Source of the DNA: Pseudomonadota bacterium
GTDB taxonomy: Bacteria; Pseudomonadota; Gammaproteobacteria; Burkholderiales; Thiobacillaceae
Length of the DNA: 64,000 bases
Assembly (NCBI GenBank): GCA_029558905.1
Contig: JAKQCX010000035.1
Span: 213,824-277,823, forward strand
Direction: 5' to 3'
Made by a program: the position numbers and the translations under genes. Shown here piece by piece: positions 18,476 to 27,424 of the stretch. Below the pieces are notes generated by a model. It saw only the letters and a program-made list of their open reading frames with translations. It did not search any database and was not told the origin of the DNA. How positions within the stretch are numbered: position 1 is the stretch's first letter; each line of letters starts with the position of its first letter.

Positions 18476-20161
18476 ATGATGACCAAACGCGACGCCGGCC
18501 CAGTCTTGGCAAGCCACTACTACCACTACGCCAGACAGGAAATACTCGATCTTGTGCCACTTGACGCGAGACGCGTATTGGATATCGGCTGTGGTGCGGG
18601 TCGGCTGGGACATGCCATCAAACTGCGCCAGGATGCCCAGGTGCACGGCATCGAAATGGTGCCCGCTGCAGCCACCCAGGCAACGGAAGTCCTGGACCAC
18701 GTATGGGCCTGCCCGGTCGAGGAGGCCCTGGACGAAGTGGCGGACTGCGGCTACGACTGCATCGTTGCCGCGGACGTGCTCGAACACCTGCAGGATCCCT
18801 GGGGGACGCTGGCAAGGATCCGCACCAAGCTGGGTACGGGCGGCAAGCTGGTGGCCAGCATTCCCAACGTCATGAACTGGATGGTGCTCAGCGACCTGTT
18901 GGAAGGCCGGTTCGAATACCAGACCGAAGGAATCCTCGATAGAACCCATTTGCGATTCTTCACGCGTAAGAGCGTCGAGGAACTGTTCTGGAGTGCGGGA
19001 TTCCATATCAAGCACCTCGGCACAACCAGGCGCGGCTTGTCGCCAACACACCACATCCTGGACGCGATGGAAAAGGAGGGCCTTAGCGGAGATCGGCTCA
19101 GACAGGACGGCAATACCTTTCAATTCTTGGTCGAGGCAGAGATCCCGGAGACAGATCCTCACCCAAAGGTTGCCGTCATCGTCTTGAACTGGAACGGAAA
19201 GAAAGACACCATGGAATGCCTGGAGTCTGTGCTATCCATTGACTACCCAAACTTCGAGGTGATTGTGGTTGACAACGGCTCCACCGATGGCTCCCAAGCC
19301 ACGATAAGGGAAAGATTTCCCGCTGTTGCCCTAATAGAGACCGGCCTTAATCTCGGCTACGCAGGTGGCAATAATGTGGGAATTCGAAGGGCCCTGAGCG
19401 ATATCAACACCAAATATGTACTAATACTCAACAATGACCTAACCGTTGACAAACATCTGATAACGAATCTGGTGGGCGCCGCCATCCTGGACCCGAAAAT
19501 CGGTCTTGCCGGGCCGATCAATTACTATTTTGACGAGCCTGACAAGATATGGGCATCGTATGCCAGGCAGCGTAGGGTCGGTATACCGGGACATAACCTG
19601 AGCACCAATGACATATGCACACCCTGCCGTCACGGGATAATGCAGGTCGATGCCCTCGTTGGAAGTGCCATCATGATAAAAAGGCCGGTATTCGAGACAA
19701 TTGGCCTGCTAGACGAGGATTTCTTCCTTTGCTACGAGGAATTCGATTTTGCCATGCGCGCGAGGAACGCCGGCTACAAAATCATCGCGTGCTCCGCGGC
19801 TGCGGTCTGGCACAAGATCGGCCAGGCACTTGGGGCGGATGAATCCCCTATGCGCACATATTTCAATACGAGAAACCGCCTGCTATGGGCGAAGAAACAC
19901 CTGGATAGACGGCAAAGGAGCGTGCTTCTTCGCAACAATATCAGCGCCATTCTGAAAACAATACCACCGCTCAAATTATCGACGACTGGCCATAAAAACC
20001 CAATGAAAGGCCTCGTCTGGTCAATCAACACGTGGATCAGGCAGACGAAGAGAAACATGGAGAACCCCGGAAATCTGGCAAGATTCCATGCGGTCAAGGA
20101 TTACGTATTCAGTAACTTCGGGGACTGCCCAAATAAGATTAGAACACTGCAGCGCACCTGA
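18476..20161 (+). CDS. bifunctional SAM methyltransferase - family 2 glycosyltransferase fusion
   Basis: A 561-residue protein with two catalytic domains. Residues about 1-215 are a class I SAM methyltransferase (RVLDIGCGAGRLGHAIK at about 25-41, then CIVAADVLEHLQDPW). Residues about 225-480 are a GT2 glycosyltransferase (VAVIVLNWNGKKDTMECLES, VVDNGSTDGS, and the metal-binding LILNNDLTV). Base composition drops sharply inside the gene: the methyltransferase half is GC-rich like its neighbours, while sampled lines after about 19200 are only 40-50% GC. The fusion may join an old methyltransferase to a recently acquired glycosyltransferase. It may add and methylate a terminal residue read by the Wzt-type domain. 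Confidence 0.85.
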   Translation: MMTKRDAGPVLASHYYHYARQEILDLVPLDARRVLDIGCGAGRLGHAIKLRQDAQVHGIEMVPAAATQATEVLDHVWACPVEEALDEVADCGYDCIVAADVLEHLQDPWGTLARIRTKLGTGGKLVASIPNVMNWMVLSDLLEGRFEYQTEGILDRTHLRFFTRKSVEELFWSAGFHIKHLGTTRRGLSPTHHILDAMEKEGLSGDRLRQDGNTFQFLVEAEIPETDPHPKVAVIVLNWNGKKDTMECLESVLSIDYPNFEVIVVDNGSTDGSQATIRERFPAVALIETGLNLGYAGGNNVGIRRALSDINTKYVLILNNDLTVDKHLITNLVGAAILDPKIGLAGPINYYFDEPDKIWASYARQRRVGIPGHNLSTNDICTPCRHGIMQVDALVGSAIMIKRPVFETIGLLDEDFFLCYEEFDFAMRARNAGYKIIACSAAAVWHKIGQALGADESPMRTYFNTRNRLLWAKKHLDRRQRSVLLRNNISAILKTIPPLKLSTTGHKNPMKGLVWSINTWIRQTKRNMENPGNLARFHAVKDYVFSNFGDCPNKIRTLQRT

Positions 20162-20187
20162 TAACCTACCGCTCACATCAGATTCCA

Positions 20188-21261
20188 ATGTCAGCGCGCA
20201 CAACCAAAACCCTCTTATTGCCCCATGCAGTCGACGGCAACCTCTACACCAGGGAGCTCGGACGCGCCTACAGGGCGGCGGGCTGCGACCTCATATACGG
20301 CGGCGATAATCTTGTGGAAAACGGCATCGATGTCGACGTGCTGCATCTGCAGTGGCCGGAAGCCCTCTACAGGTGGATGGGCAGTGGCCCCCTGGAAGAG
20401 CGCGCCGAACGGTTCATCTCGGGCTTGGACAGGCTGAAGGAGCGCGGCACCAGGGTAGCCTGGACCATACACAACCTGATTCCCCACGACCACCCCGACA
20501 GCCGCTTCGATCACGAGGTCTATCAGCGGGTGCTCGAGCGCGCGGACCTGCTGGTGCATCACTGCCCGCTCTCCCAAAAACTGTTGAAGGTGCGCTACAG
20601 CGTACCGGCAGCGGCACAGCACCTCGTCACACCGCATGGTCACTATCTTGCCTACCCCCATGGCATCAGCCGCCGGGAGGCGCGCGCCCGGCTGGGCATC
20701 CCCGAGCAAGCCTACGTCTACCTGCAGTTCGGCGCGATCCGAGGCTACAAGGGGTTGAACACCCTGCTGGATGCCTGGCGGAAGACACGGATCCCAAACA
20801 AATGGCTGCTGGTGGCGGGCAGATATCAGCCCCCTGTCGGCAGGCACGCCTGGAAGGAAAGGCTGCGCATGCTGCTGGCCGGCCGCAACCGCCGCATCAC
20901 GCTGCATTTGCACAGCATTCCCGCGGATGACATCCAGGTCTACCTGTCCGCGGCGGACTGCATGGTGCTGACCCATTCGCGCGGGCTCAACTCGGGCGTG
21001 GCCATCCTCGGCATGACCTTTGGCACCCTGGTGGTGGGCCCGGACATGGGGTGTATCGGCTGGGTGCTGGGCCAGGGCCGGAATCTGACCTATCCGGCAG
21101 GCGACCGGGAAGCCCTCGTCACCGCCATGGAACAGGCCCCCGCTCTCGATGCGTCCGCAGCGGGCGCGGCCAACCGGACCGTGGCGACCGCCTGGTGCTG
21201 GGAGGACATGGCCCGGGCGGTGCTAGACCACCCTGCCATGCAAAGGGCGCTCAGAACTTGA
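20188..21261 (+). CDS. glycosyltransferase (GT-B fold)
   Basis: A 357-residue protein. The first half carries acceptor-side motifs (LHLQWPEALYRWMG, VAWTIHNLIPHDHPDSRFD, VHHCPLSQKLL). The second half has QFGAIRGYKGLNTLLDAW and a donor-site region (GLNSGVAILGMTFGTLVVGPDMG). The pattern matches glycosyltransferases of capsule and exopolysaccharide loci. It overlaps the next gene by 4 bases (TTGA). The sugar is unknown. Confidence 0.78.
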   Translation: MSARTTKTLLLPHAVDGNLYTRELGRAYRAAGCDLIYGGDNLVENGIDVDVLHLQWPEALYRWMGSGPLEERAERFISGLDRLKERGTRVAWTIHNLIPHDHPDSRFDHEVYQRVLERADLLVHHCPLSQKLLKVRYSVPAAAQHLVTPHGHYLAYPHGISRREARARLGIPEQAYVYLQFGAIRGYKGLNTLLDAWRKTRIPNKWLLVAGRYQPPVGRHAWKERLRMLLAGRNRRITLHLHSIPADDIQVYLSAADCMVLTHSRGLNSGVAILGMTFGTLVVGPDMGCIGWVLGQGRNLTYPAGDREALVTAMEQAPALDASAAGAANRTVATAWCWEDMARAVLDHPAMQRALRT

Positions 21262-22592
21262 GGCTGACTGCCCGGAAACTGCTCTGGGGCGCGGCGACGC
21301 GCCTGAGGCTGCTGGCGCGCCGGCAGTTGCCCGCCTGGCGGCGCTTTCGCGCCGCCGATGCCGCCAGACCCGCGCCCGCGGTGACGACCGGCCGGCGCCT
21401 GCTGCTGCTGACCTGGGAATTCCCTCCCCAGGTCACGGGCGGGGTCTACCGCCCCCTCTCCTTCGTGCGCCATGCCGCCGCTTCGGGCTGGCAGGCGGAA
21501 GTCGTCTGCGGCCCGGCGCCGGACCTGCCCAGCGAGGCCGGGCACCATCTCGCGGGTCTGTTGCCGGCGGACGTGCCGGTGACACGGGTGGGCGCAGATA
21601 CCGGCCCCCATCCCTGGCCCCTGCCGAAACTCGACGGTGGCATCCTGCATGCCCTGTCCCTGTTCGAGGCCGCCGCCACCCGCATCAGGCCTGGCCAGGG
21701 GGGAGTCATCCTCGCCTCCGGCCCTCCCTTCGCCAGCTTCGTCGCGGGTTACTGGCTGGCCCGGCATACGGGCTGGAAGCTGGTACTGGACTATCGCGAC
21801 GAGTGGACCGAAAACCCGCATGGTGTTGTGCGATGCGATCGCACCAACCGGAAGTGGGAGACCCGCTGTCAGGCCAGGGCAGACGTCGTGCTGTTTACGA
21901 CACGCGCACAGCTCGAGCACCAGGTTGCCACGTTTCCTGAGCTGGAACGCTCCAAGTGCGAGATCGTCTACAACGGCTGGGAATCCTCAGACTTCGAATC
22001 GATGGCCGATCTCCCTGCCGGAGCGTTGACATCGCGCGACCTGATGGCGCTGACATTCGTAGGCAATCTAGGGCCGTGGTGGGAGATCGAGACCTTCCTT
22101 GCCGATGCCGTCGAAGCCCTGAAAATCCAACCCGAGCTCACGAGACGCCTGCAGATCCGTTTCGTGGGACGCATAAATCCAGCGGTGGCCGCGGCAATCA
22201 AGCGGTTTTCCCCTCCGCTGTCCATCGTGACCACCGGCGAGTTGCCCAAACCCGCGGCACTTCGTGAAATGCTGGAGGCCGATGCCCTGCTGCTGCCCAA
22301 TCCACCTCGCCTCGCACGCTATATCGCGGGCAAGACCTATGAATATGTGGCCGCCGGCCGGCCGATTCTGGTACACGGCACGGGCGGGGAAATACAGCGG
22401 ATTGTTGATCCCTTGGGCATGGCGGTTGTCGTCGCGCAGCGGGCGCCTGGTCTCCTGGCGGAGGCCTTGACGCGCACCCTGGCGTCGGTCGGCAGGGATG
22501 ACGACAAATCACGGCACTGGCTCACTGAACGTACACGCGAGTCCAGCGCGCGTCATCTGTATGCACTGCTGGACCGGATGACCATGGTTTGA
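21258..22592 (+). CDS. glycosyltransferase, probable TTG start
   Basis: About 444 residues if translation starts at TTG 21258, which overlaps the previous stop as TTGA. CTG 21264 and upstream codons inside the previous gene are alternatives. A basic N-terminus (MRLTARKLLWGAATRLRLLARRQ) precedes LLLLTWEFPPQVTGGVYRPLSF, typical of a GT-B acceptor loop. The C-terminal half holds ALTFVGNLGPWWEIETFL and AGKTYEYVAAGRPILVHG, where the donor site is expected. It probably acts on the same glycan as its neighbours. Confidence 0.75.
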   Translation: MRLTARKLLWGAATRLRLLARRQLPAWRRFRAADAARPAPAVTTGRRLLLLTWEFPPQVTGGVYRPLSFVRHAAASGWQAEVVCGPAPDLPSEAGHHLAGLLPADVPVTRVGADTGPHPWPLPKLDGGILHALSLFEAAATRIRPGQGGVILASGPPFASFVAGYWLARHTGWKLVLDYRDEWTENPHGVVRCDRTNRKWETRCQARADVVLFTTRAQLEHQVATFPELERSKCEIVYNGWESSDFESMADLPAGALTSRDLMALTFVGNLGPWWEIETFLADAVEALKIQPELTRRLQIRFVGRINPAVAAAIKRFSPPLSIVTTGELPKPAALREMLEADALLLPNPPRLARYIAGKTYEYVAAGRPILVHGTGGEIQRIVDPLGMAVVVAQRAPGLLAEALTRTLASVGRDDDKSRHWLTERTRESSARHLYALLDRMTMV

Positions 22593-22911
22593 GGGGAGGA
22601 CATGTCACCGAAACACCTCGACGTGATTGCACCCGCCACGCGGCACCGGCGAAGTGGGTGGCCGTCCTTGACCGCACCGGCCTTGCGCATCCTCCATGCC
22701 GGCAAGCACCCGCCCTGCCCCTTGGTTCGGGAAGGGAACGGTGTGCCACGCCCATCGCTTGCTGCCCGGCGACCCACGGGAGCGCCACCAGGCCTGGCCT
22801 GCCAGTCCGGCTCAGACCAGGTTTCAGAAACTGGGCACACGGATCGCCCCATGGTGCCAGGACTCACCCGTGGCCCCGTCTTGATGCCCGTCATGCGCGG
22901 AAAGGAAGGAC
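22593..22911. other. intergenic stretch, no supported gene
   Basis: About 320 bases between a glycosyltransferase and an acyltransferase gene. A 107-codon plus-strand frame from 22602 has a ribosome-site-like GGAGG before its ATG, but its product is Pro/Arg-rich without domains. The same short string (GGACATGTC) recurs at the start of the acyltransferase gene, so the stretch could be a decayed gene start. I see no RNA or clear regulatory signal. Confidence 0.4.
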
Positions 22912-24072
22912 ATGTCCGCGGGTGAAAGGGTATTCGGCCTGGATTTGTTGCGCGCCGTGGCGATCATGGTAGTCGTGTACGGGCATGGCATGCATTTCGT
23001 CTCGCCGGATCTGCCGATCGAGCTGCTGACCCTGCCAATCCTGGACGGCGTCACTCTTTTCTTCGTGCTGAGCGGGTTCCTGATCGGCCGCATATTGCTA
23101 AAGACCATCAACCACGAGCAGTTCAACGGCCGCATGCTGCTTCAATTCTGGATTCGCCGCTGGTTCAGAACCCTGCCGAATTACTACCTCGTGCTGACGC
23201 TCATCATCCTGACTGCCTTGATCACGGGTGACCGGACGCCGCCAATGCCGGAAAACATGCTTCCCTACTATCTGTTTTCCCAGAACCTGGCGTGGCCCCA
23301 TCCAGAGTTCTTCGGCGAGGCATGGAGCCTGGCCATTGAGGAATGGTTCTACCTGACCATTCCGATCCCGCTGTTGATCATTTCAAAAGCAAAAAAACTG
23401 GACCTGCGCCGGTTCATGTGGCTGTACATCTTCGCCGTTATCGCCGGATCCACCCTGCTGCGGATCTATCTGGTCAGCATCCATGGTTTCGACAACAAAC
23501 ACGACTGGAATTATGGGCTCAAGATGCAAGTAATCACCCGCATGGACAGCCTCATACTCGGTGTCCTGGGTGCCTACGTCAGCCTTTATCACAAGGATAT
23601 CTGGATCAAGGCGGGACACCCGTTGATATTCTGGAGTGGGGTCGCGCTGCTGTTATTCGACCGGGGCATGCGCCTGCACGAGGACAACATGACTTACCTG
23701 AACTACCTTGCCCTGTCCATCACTTCTATCGCCACACTCATGCTGCTGCCCAGGCTTTCCACATGGCAGGCAATGCCGGGCCCCATTGGCAAGGCCATCA
23801 CCTTCATCAGCGTCATCTCCTATTCCATGTACCTCATCAACCAAGCCTTGATCGCGGAAACCATCATGCCCTATCTAATGCCGCGCATGATGCACCTCCT
23901 GTGGAGGCTCGGTGACCATGTTCACCTTATCCAGTACACCCTGTTTTGGGTTTTCACCATTGCCGGTTCGGCCATGCTTTACCGCTACTACGAAAAACCA
24001 ATGACCCATTTGCGCGAACGATTCTCCAGAGGACGCCACACCCCTGCCCAGGCCTTCCAGCGCACCAGCTGA
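22912..24072 (+). CDS. membrane acyltransferase (OafA/YrhL-like, acyltransferase_3)
   Basis: A 386-residue integral membrane protein with about ten predicted helices. The N-terminus ERVFGLDLLRAVAIMVVVYGHGMHF has the catalytic-type His of the acyltransferase-3 family. The conserved segment EAWSLAIEEWFYLTIPIPLL is also present, and the protein ends in a basic cytoplasmic tail. Members O-acetylate or otherwise acylate exported sugars. Its base composition is lower in GC than most of the locus (about 42% in the line at 23341), suggesting separate acquisition. Confidence 0.87.
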   Translation: MSAGERVFGLDLLRAVAIMVVVYGHGMHFVSPDLPIELLTLPILDGVTLFFVLSGFLIGRILLKTINHEQFNGRMLLQFWIRRWFRTLPNYYLVLTLIILTALITGDRTPPMPENMLPYYLFSQNLAWPHPEFFGEAWSLAIEEWFYLTIPIPLLIISKAKKLDLRRFMWLYIFAVIAGSTLLRIYLVSIHGFDNKHDWNYGLKMQVITRMDSLILGVLGAYVSLYHKDIWIKAGHPLIFWSGVALLLFDRGMRLHEDNMTYLNYLALSITSIATLMLLPRLSTWQAMPGPIGKAITFISVISYSMYLINQALIAETIMPYLMPRMMHLLWRLGDHVHLIQYTLFWVFTIAGSAMLYRYYEKPMTHLRERFSRGRHTPAQAFQRTS

Positions 24073-24083
24073 GCACTGCAGAT

Positions 24084-25256
24084 ATGCGCATCCTCTATGT
24101 CAGTGCACGCCCGCCCTATCCCTTCTTTTTGGGCGGGGCGGTGCGCTGTGCCCATCAGTTGCTGCGTGACCTGGCGCAGCAACTGGGGCAGACCTGCATG
24201 GCGGCGGGAGGGGCGGATTACGCCGTGACGCCTTGGTCCTGGCCCGTCCCGGAGGATTACGCAACGCTCGGGATTCGGGAGAAAAGTCCTGCTCCCCTGG
24301 TCTCTCGACTGCCTGCGGGCGAGGGGTATGCCACGCTGGACTGCGGTTATCCTGTGGGTGTGCTGCCTGATTTCCGCCAATCCCTGGAGGCCCTCATCGA
24401 TGACTTCCGGCCTGACCTGGTGTGGGCCCAGTTGGAAGGCGCACTGGTAGCCCTGCAAATCGCCCGGCGCAAGGGAGTGAAGGGCCTATATTTCGTGCAC
24501 GATGCGGAATTCGACCCGGCGGAGTTGCGCACCGTGGTGGACCTGGGCTGCAGCCTGGTGGCCAGCAGCCATTTCCTGGCGGCCAAGGCCCTGGTCGCCA
24601 CGGGCCAGCGCGCCCATGTGGTGCATCCGCCCATGGACCTGTTCTTCGACACCCGTGGCGATGCGCAGGGCTTCGTCACGCTCATCAACGCACACAAGGT
24701 GAAGGGCCTGGACACCTTCCTGGAGCTGGCCCAGCGTCTACCGCATGTGCGCTTCCTGCTGCAGGAATCCTGGAAGCTGAAGGAAGATGCCCTGGCGGTC
24801 CTGCAGGACCGCTTGGCGGGACTGCCCAACGTGACCTTCCGGCACCGGGTATCGGACATGCGCCAGCTGTACCGCCAGACCCGTCTGCTGCTGGCCCCGT
24901 CCGTGTGGGAGGAGGGCTTCGGCATGGTGGCGGTGGAGGCCCAGTCCTGCGGCATACCGGTCATCGCCAGCGCGCGTGGCGGATTGCCGGAGTCGGTGGG
25001 TGACGGCGGCCTGCTCATCAAGGATTACCGGAACGTGGATGCCTGGGTGGCGGCGGTGGAATCCGTGCTGGGCAGTGCGGCCAGATATGCCGAGCTGTCC
25101 GGCCGGGCCCTGGCCCATGCGCGCTCCGCCGATTTCTCCCCACCGGAACTGGCGCGCCGATTTCTGACCGCCTGCCAGGCACCCGCCCCCGGGGTCGGTG
25201 GACTGGCCCGGGGCCTGCGCGCCATGCGGCGCAGCGCAGCGGGCCTTTGGCGTTGA
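24084..25256 (+). CDS. glycosyltransferase family 4
   Basis: A 390-residue GT-B enzyme beginning MRILYVSARPPYPFFLGGAVR. The ATG at 24084 is preferred because upstream in-frame codons overlap the acyltransferase gene. Other marks are GLYFVHDAEFDPAELR, TLINAHKVKGLDTFLELAQRL, and the donor site APSVWEEGFGMVAVEAQSCG. It is the last gene of the plus-strand polysaccharide locus and is followed by a non-coding gap and tRNA genes. Confidence 0.83.
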   Translation: MRILYVSARPPYPFFLGGAVRCAHQLLRDLAQQLGQTCMAAGGADYAVTPWSWPVPEDYATLGIREKSPAPLVSRLPAGEGYATLDCGYPVGVLPDFRQSLEALIDDFRPDLVWAQLEGALVALQIARRKGVKGLYFVHDAEFDPAELRTVVDLGCSLVASSHFLAAKALVATGQRAHVVHPPMDLFFDTRGDAQGFVTLINAHKVKGLDTFLELAQRLPHVRFLLQESWKLKEDALAVLQDRLAGLPNVTFRHRVSDMRQLYRQTRLLLAPSVWEEGFGMVAVEAQSCGIPVIASARGGLPESVGDGGLLIKDYRNVDAWVAAVESVLGSAARYAELSGRALAHARSADFSPPELARRFLTACQAPAPGVGGLARGLRAMRRSAAGLWR

Positions 25257-25338
25257 CTGACAGCGGTCGCCTGGATACTTGGTCGCCCTGAACAAGGTGC
25301 AAGTCATTGATCCATCATGAAGTTTTTCTGGTTGATGG

Positions 25339-25563
25339 GTGCATGATTTGCAAGGTATGGTTTTGCCAGCACCTGTTTTCTTGCAAATTCTTCCGAGCAA
25401 ACTGGGTTGGGAGCCGGGCATCTCGAACGGCGGCGGCATCAAGCCCAAGGGCATGCACTGGCGCACCTTCGAGCGGCTGAAGACCGAGCATGACGCGCTG
25501 GTCGGTGAATCTCTCGCCGGCATGGCAAAGCGGTTTGGATTGCTGGACAGGTTCATGGATTGA
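25339..25563 (+). pseudogene. small open frame, probable remnant of a larger gene
   Basis: A 74-codon frame whose last ~45 residues (from GGGIKPKGMHWRTFERLK through AGMAKRFGLLDRF) look like a genuine folded protein C-terminus, whereas the first ~25 codons look random. No ribosome site precedes it. The rest of the stretch 25257-25615 has no recognisable gene. I read it as the 3' end left when a gene was disrupted. I recognise the tail as a recurrent bacterial sequence but cannot name the family. Confidence 0.35.
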
Positions 25564-25615
25564 ATCTGTTTCGCAAAACCACGAGTTGCCCGTCAGTTAC
25601 CCGCCGAGACAAATG

Positions 25616-25649
25616 AAAAGGGCCTGCATTTCTGCAAGCCCTTGTTTTT
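25616..25649 (-). terminator. terminator of the tRNA-Ala/tRNA-Glu transcript
   Basis: Read on the minus strand, an AGGGC(T)TGCA arm, a 4-base loop and a TGCA(G)GCCCT arm form a hairpin followed by TTTTCATTT. It lies just past the 3' end of tRNA-Glu. The plus-strand side also ends in a T run (GTTTTT), so it may work in both directions. Confidence 0.65.
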
Positions 25650-25662
25650 CCAGCGTTTGTTC

Positions 25663-25738
25663 TGGCGTCCCCACGGGGATTCGAACCCCGGTTACCGCCG
25701 TGAAAGGGCGATGTCCTAGGCCTCTAGACGATAGGGAC
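25663..25738 (-). tRNA. tRNA-Glu (TTC)
   Basis: 76 bases including an encoded 3' CCA. The minus strand reads GTCCCTATCGTCTAGAGGCC at its 5' end, a CCTTTCA-type anticodon loop with anticodon TTC, and the T arm GGTTCGAATCCC. The acceptor stem pairs with one G-T wobble. It lies 42 bases downstream of tRNA-Ala in the same transcript. Confidence 0.93.
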
Positions 25739-25780
25739 TGATGAGGCCGAAGATCCGGTTGCCCGAACCTTCTCGATTCC

Positions 25781-25856
<76 letters not shown>

Positions 25857-25871
25857 ACACGCGAGTCGCGC

Positions 25872-25900
25872 ATTTTATTGCCGCTTCACGGGCTTGTAAA
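25872..25900 (-). promoter_or_regulatory. sigma70 promoter for tRNA-Ala/tRNA-Glu
   Basis: On the minus strand a -35 box TTTACA (25900-25895) and a -10 box TAAAAT (25877-25872) are separated by exactly 17 bases, about 15 bases before tRNA-Ala. A GC-rich discriminator (GCGCGAC) follows, as is usual for stable-RNA promoters under stringent control. Confidence 0.75.
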
Positions 25901-25941
25901 GCAGAGGTTGGCGCCGCCGCGCTTGCACTATAGTGACCGCC

Positions 25942-26880
25942 ATGCGCATTGCCCTGATCACTCCATATTTGCCGGTCGGCCGTAACGGCAACGCCCACAC
26001 GGCGGTGCGCTGGCGCGCCTTTCTGCGTCAGGCCGGGCACCAGGTGGGGATGACGCTGGATTGGCGGTCAGAGCCCGCCCAAGCCATGATTGCCCTGCAT
26101 GCGCGCCGCAGTCATGCAGCGATTGTAGGCTTCGCCCGGGCACACCCCGAGCGTTCCCTGGTCGTGGTGTTGACGGGCACGGACCTCTACCGCGACATCC
26201 GTACGGATGCACAGGCCCAATATTCCCTGCAACTGGCCCATGTCCTGGTGGTGCTGCAGGAGCAGGGCGTGGCGGAATTGCCATTGCCCTATCACGCCAA
26301 GACACGTGTGATCTATCAGTCCGCGCCTGCTCTGCCACCCCAGCCCAGGCCTACCCGTCATTTCAGTGTGGGCATGGTGGCGCATCTGCGCCACGAGAAG
26401 GACCCCTTTCGCCTGGTCGCGGCTCTGGAGCATCTGCCCGCGGCCAGCCAAATACGCGCTTGGCACGTGGGCGGCGAGATACAGCCGGGTCTGGCCGCGC
26501 AGGCACGTGTCCTGGCGCAACGGCAGCCCCGCTGGCGCTGGCTGAATAGCCGGCCCCATGGCGAGGCCCGCCGGCGTATCGCCCGCAGTCACCTGCTGGT
26601 GGTGCCTTCGCGCATGGAGGGCGGCGCCAATGTGATCTGCGAGGCGGTGACTGCTGGTACGCCCGTATTGGCCTCGAATGTACCAGGCAATGTCGGCATG
26701 CTGGGCACGGACTACGCAGGCTATTTCCCCTTGGAAGACGATCGGGCCCTGGCAGCCTTGCTCTTTCGGGCGGAAACCGATGCCGGTTTCTATGCCCACT
26801 TGGTGCATCAGTGCGCCCTGCGGGCCCCCCTGTTCGATCCGCACCGGGAGGCGGGGGCCGTGCAGGCCCTGCTGACATGA
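25942..26880 (+). CDS. putative glycosyltransferase (TIGR04348-type)
   Basis: A 312-residue GT-B-like protein beginning MRIALITPYLPVGRNGNAHTA. ATG 25942 is chosen over the GTG 9 bases upstream. It has LTGTDLYRDIRTDAQAQ and the donor-site region VVPSRMEGGANVICEAVTAG. In this family members commonly lie outside capsule loci next to selenium or housekeeping genes; here it follows the tRNA pair and overlaps rlmH by 4 bases (ATGA). The substrate is unknown. Confidence 0.78.
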   Translation: MRIALITPYLPVGRNGNAHTAVRWRAFLRQAGHQVGMTLDWRSEPAQAMIALHARRSHAAIVGFARAHPERSLVVVLTGTDLYRDIRTDAQAQYSLQLAHVLVVLQEQGVAELPLPYHAKTRVIYQSAPALPPQPRPTRHFSVGMVAHLRHEKDPFRLVAALEHLPAASQIRAWHVGGEIQPGLAAQARVLAQRQPRWRWLNSRPHGEARRRIARSHLLVVPSRMEGGANVICEAVTAGTPVLASNVPGNVGMLGTDYAGYFPLEDDRALAALLFRAETDAGFYAHLVHQCALRAPLFDPHREAGAVQALLT

Positions 26881-27344
26881 AACTCACCTTGCTGGCTGTG
26901 GGCCACAGGATGCCAGCCTGGGCCGAGCAGGCCACGGCGGAATATCTCAAGCGCCTGCCCCATGAGGCGCGCATGACCCTGGTGACGGTGAAGCCGGAGC
27001 GGCGTATCGGACAGCCCGTCGCGACCATCAGGTCCAGAGAGGCGGCGCGCCTGCGGGAAAAAATCCCCGCCGGCAGCCGCCTGGTGGTCCTGGACGAGCA
27101 CGGCCGGCAGACCAGCACCCGGGAGTTGGCGGGCTTGCTGGCAGACTGGCTGGCGGCCGGCAAGGATACGGTGCTGCTGATCGGAGGCGCCGATGGCCTG
27201 GCCCCCGAGCTGCTGGCGCGCGCGGAGCACCAGCTGGCCCTCTCGCGCCTGACCCTGCCCCACGCCCTGGTGCGAGTGCTGCTCGCGGAGCAGGTCTATC
27301 GTGCCATCAGTATGCTGCGCGACCATCCCTACCACCGTGAATGA
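26877..27344 (+). CDS. rlmH: 23S rRNA (pseudouridine1915-N3)-methyltransferase
   Basis: A 155-residue SPOUT methyltransferase that methylates pseudouridine 1915 in helix 69 of 23S rRNA. The trefoil-knot SAM site is visible as LLIGGADGLAPELLARA, with the typical C-terminus LPHALVRVLLAEQVYRAISMLRDHPYHRE. The start overlaps the upstream stop as ATGA. It is followed by maf and rng, a common order. Confidence 0.96.
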   Translation: MKLTLLAVGHRMPAWAEQATAEYLKRLPHEARMTLVTVKPERRIGQPVATIRSREAARLREKIPAGSRLVVLDEHGRQTSTRELAGLLADWLAAGKDTVLLIGGADGLAPELLARAEHQLALSRLTLPHALVRVLLAEQVYRAISMLRDHPYHRE

Positions 27345-27424
27345 CGGGCTCGCCGGAGAGCGATATCGATCCGGCGCGGCGTGTAGGGAAAAAGTCGGCG
27401 GGAAAATGACGCACAATACCTTCC

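Noticed and set aside
22602..22925. 107-codon frame as a glycosyltransferase fragment
   Set aside because: The short similarity of ALRILHAGKHPP to a glycosyltransferase start is not followed by any further family sequence, so it stays an intergenic note.
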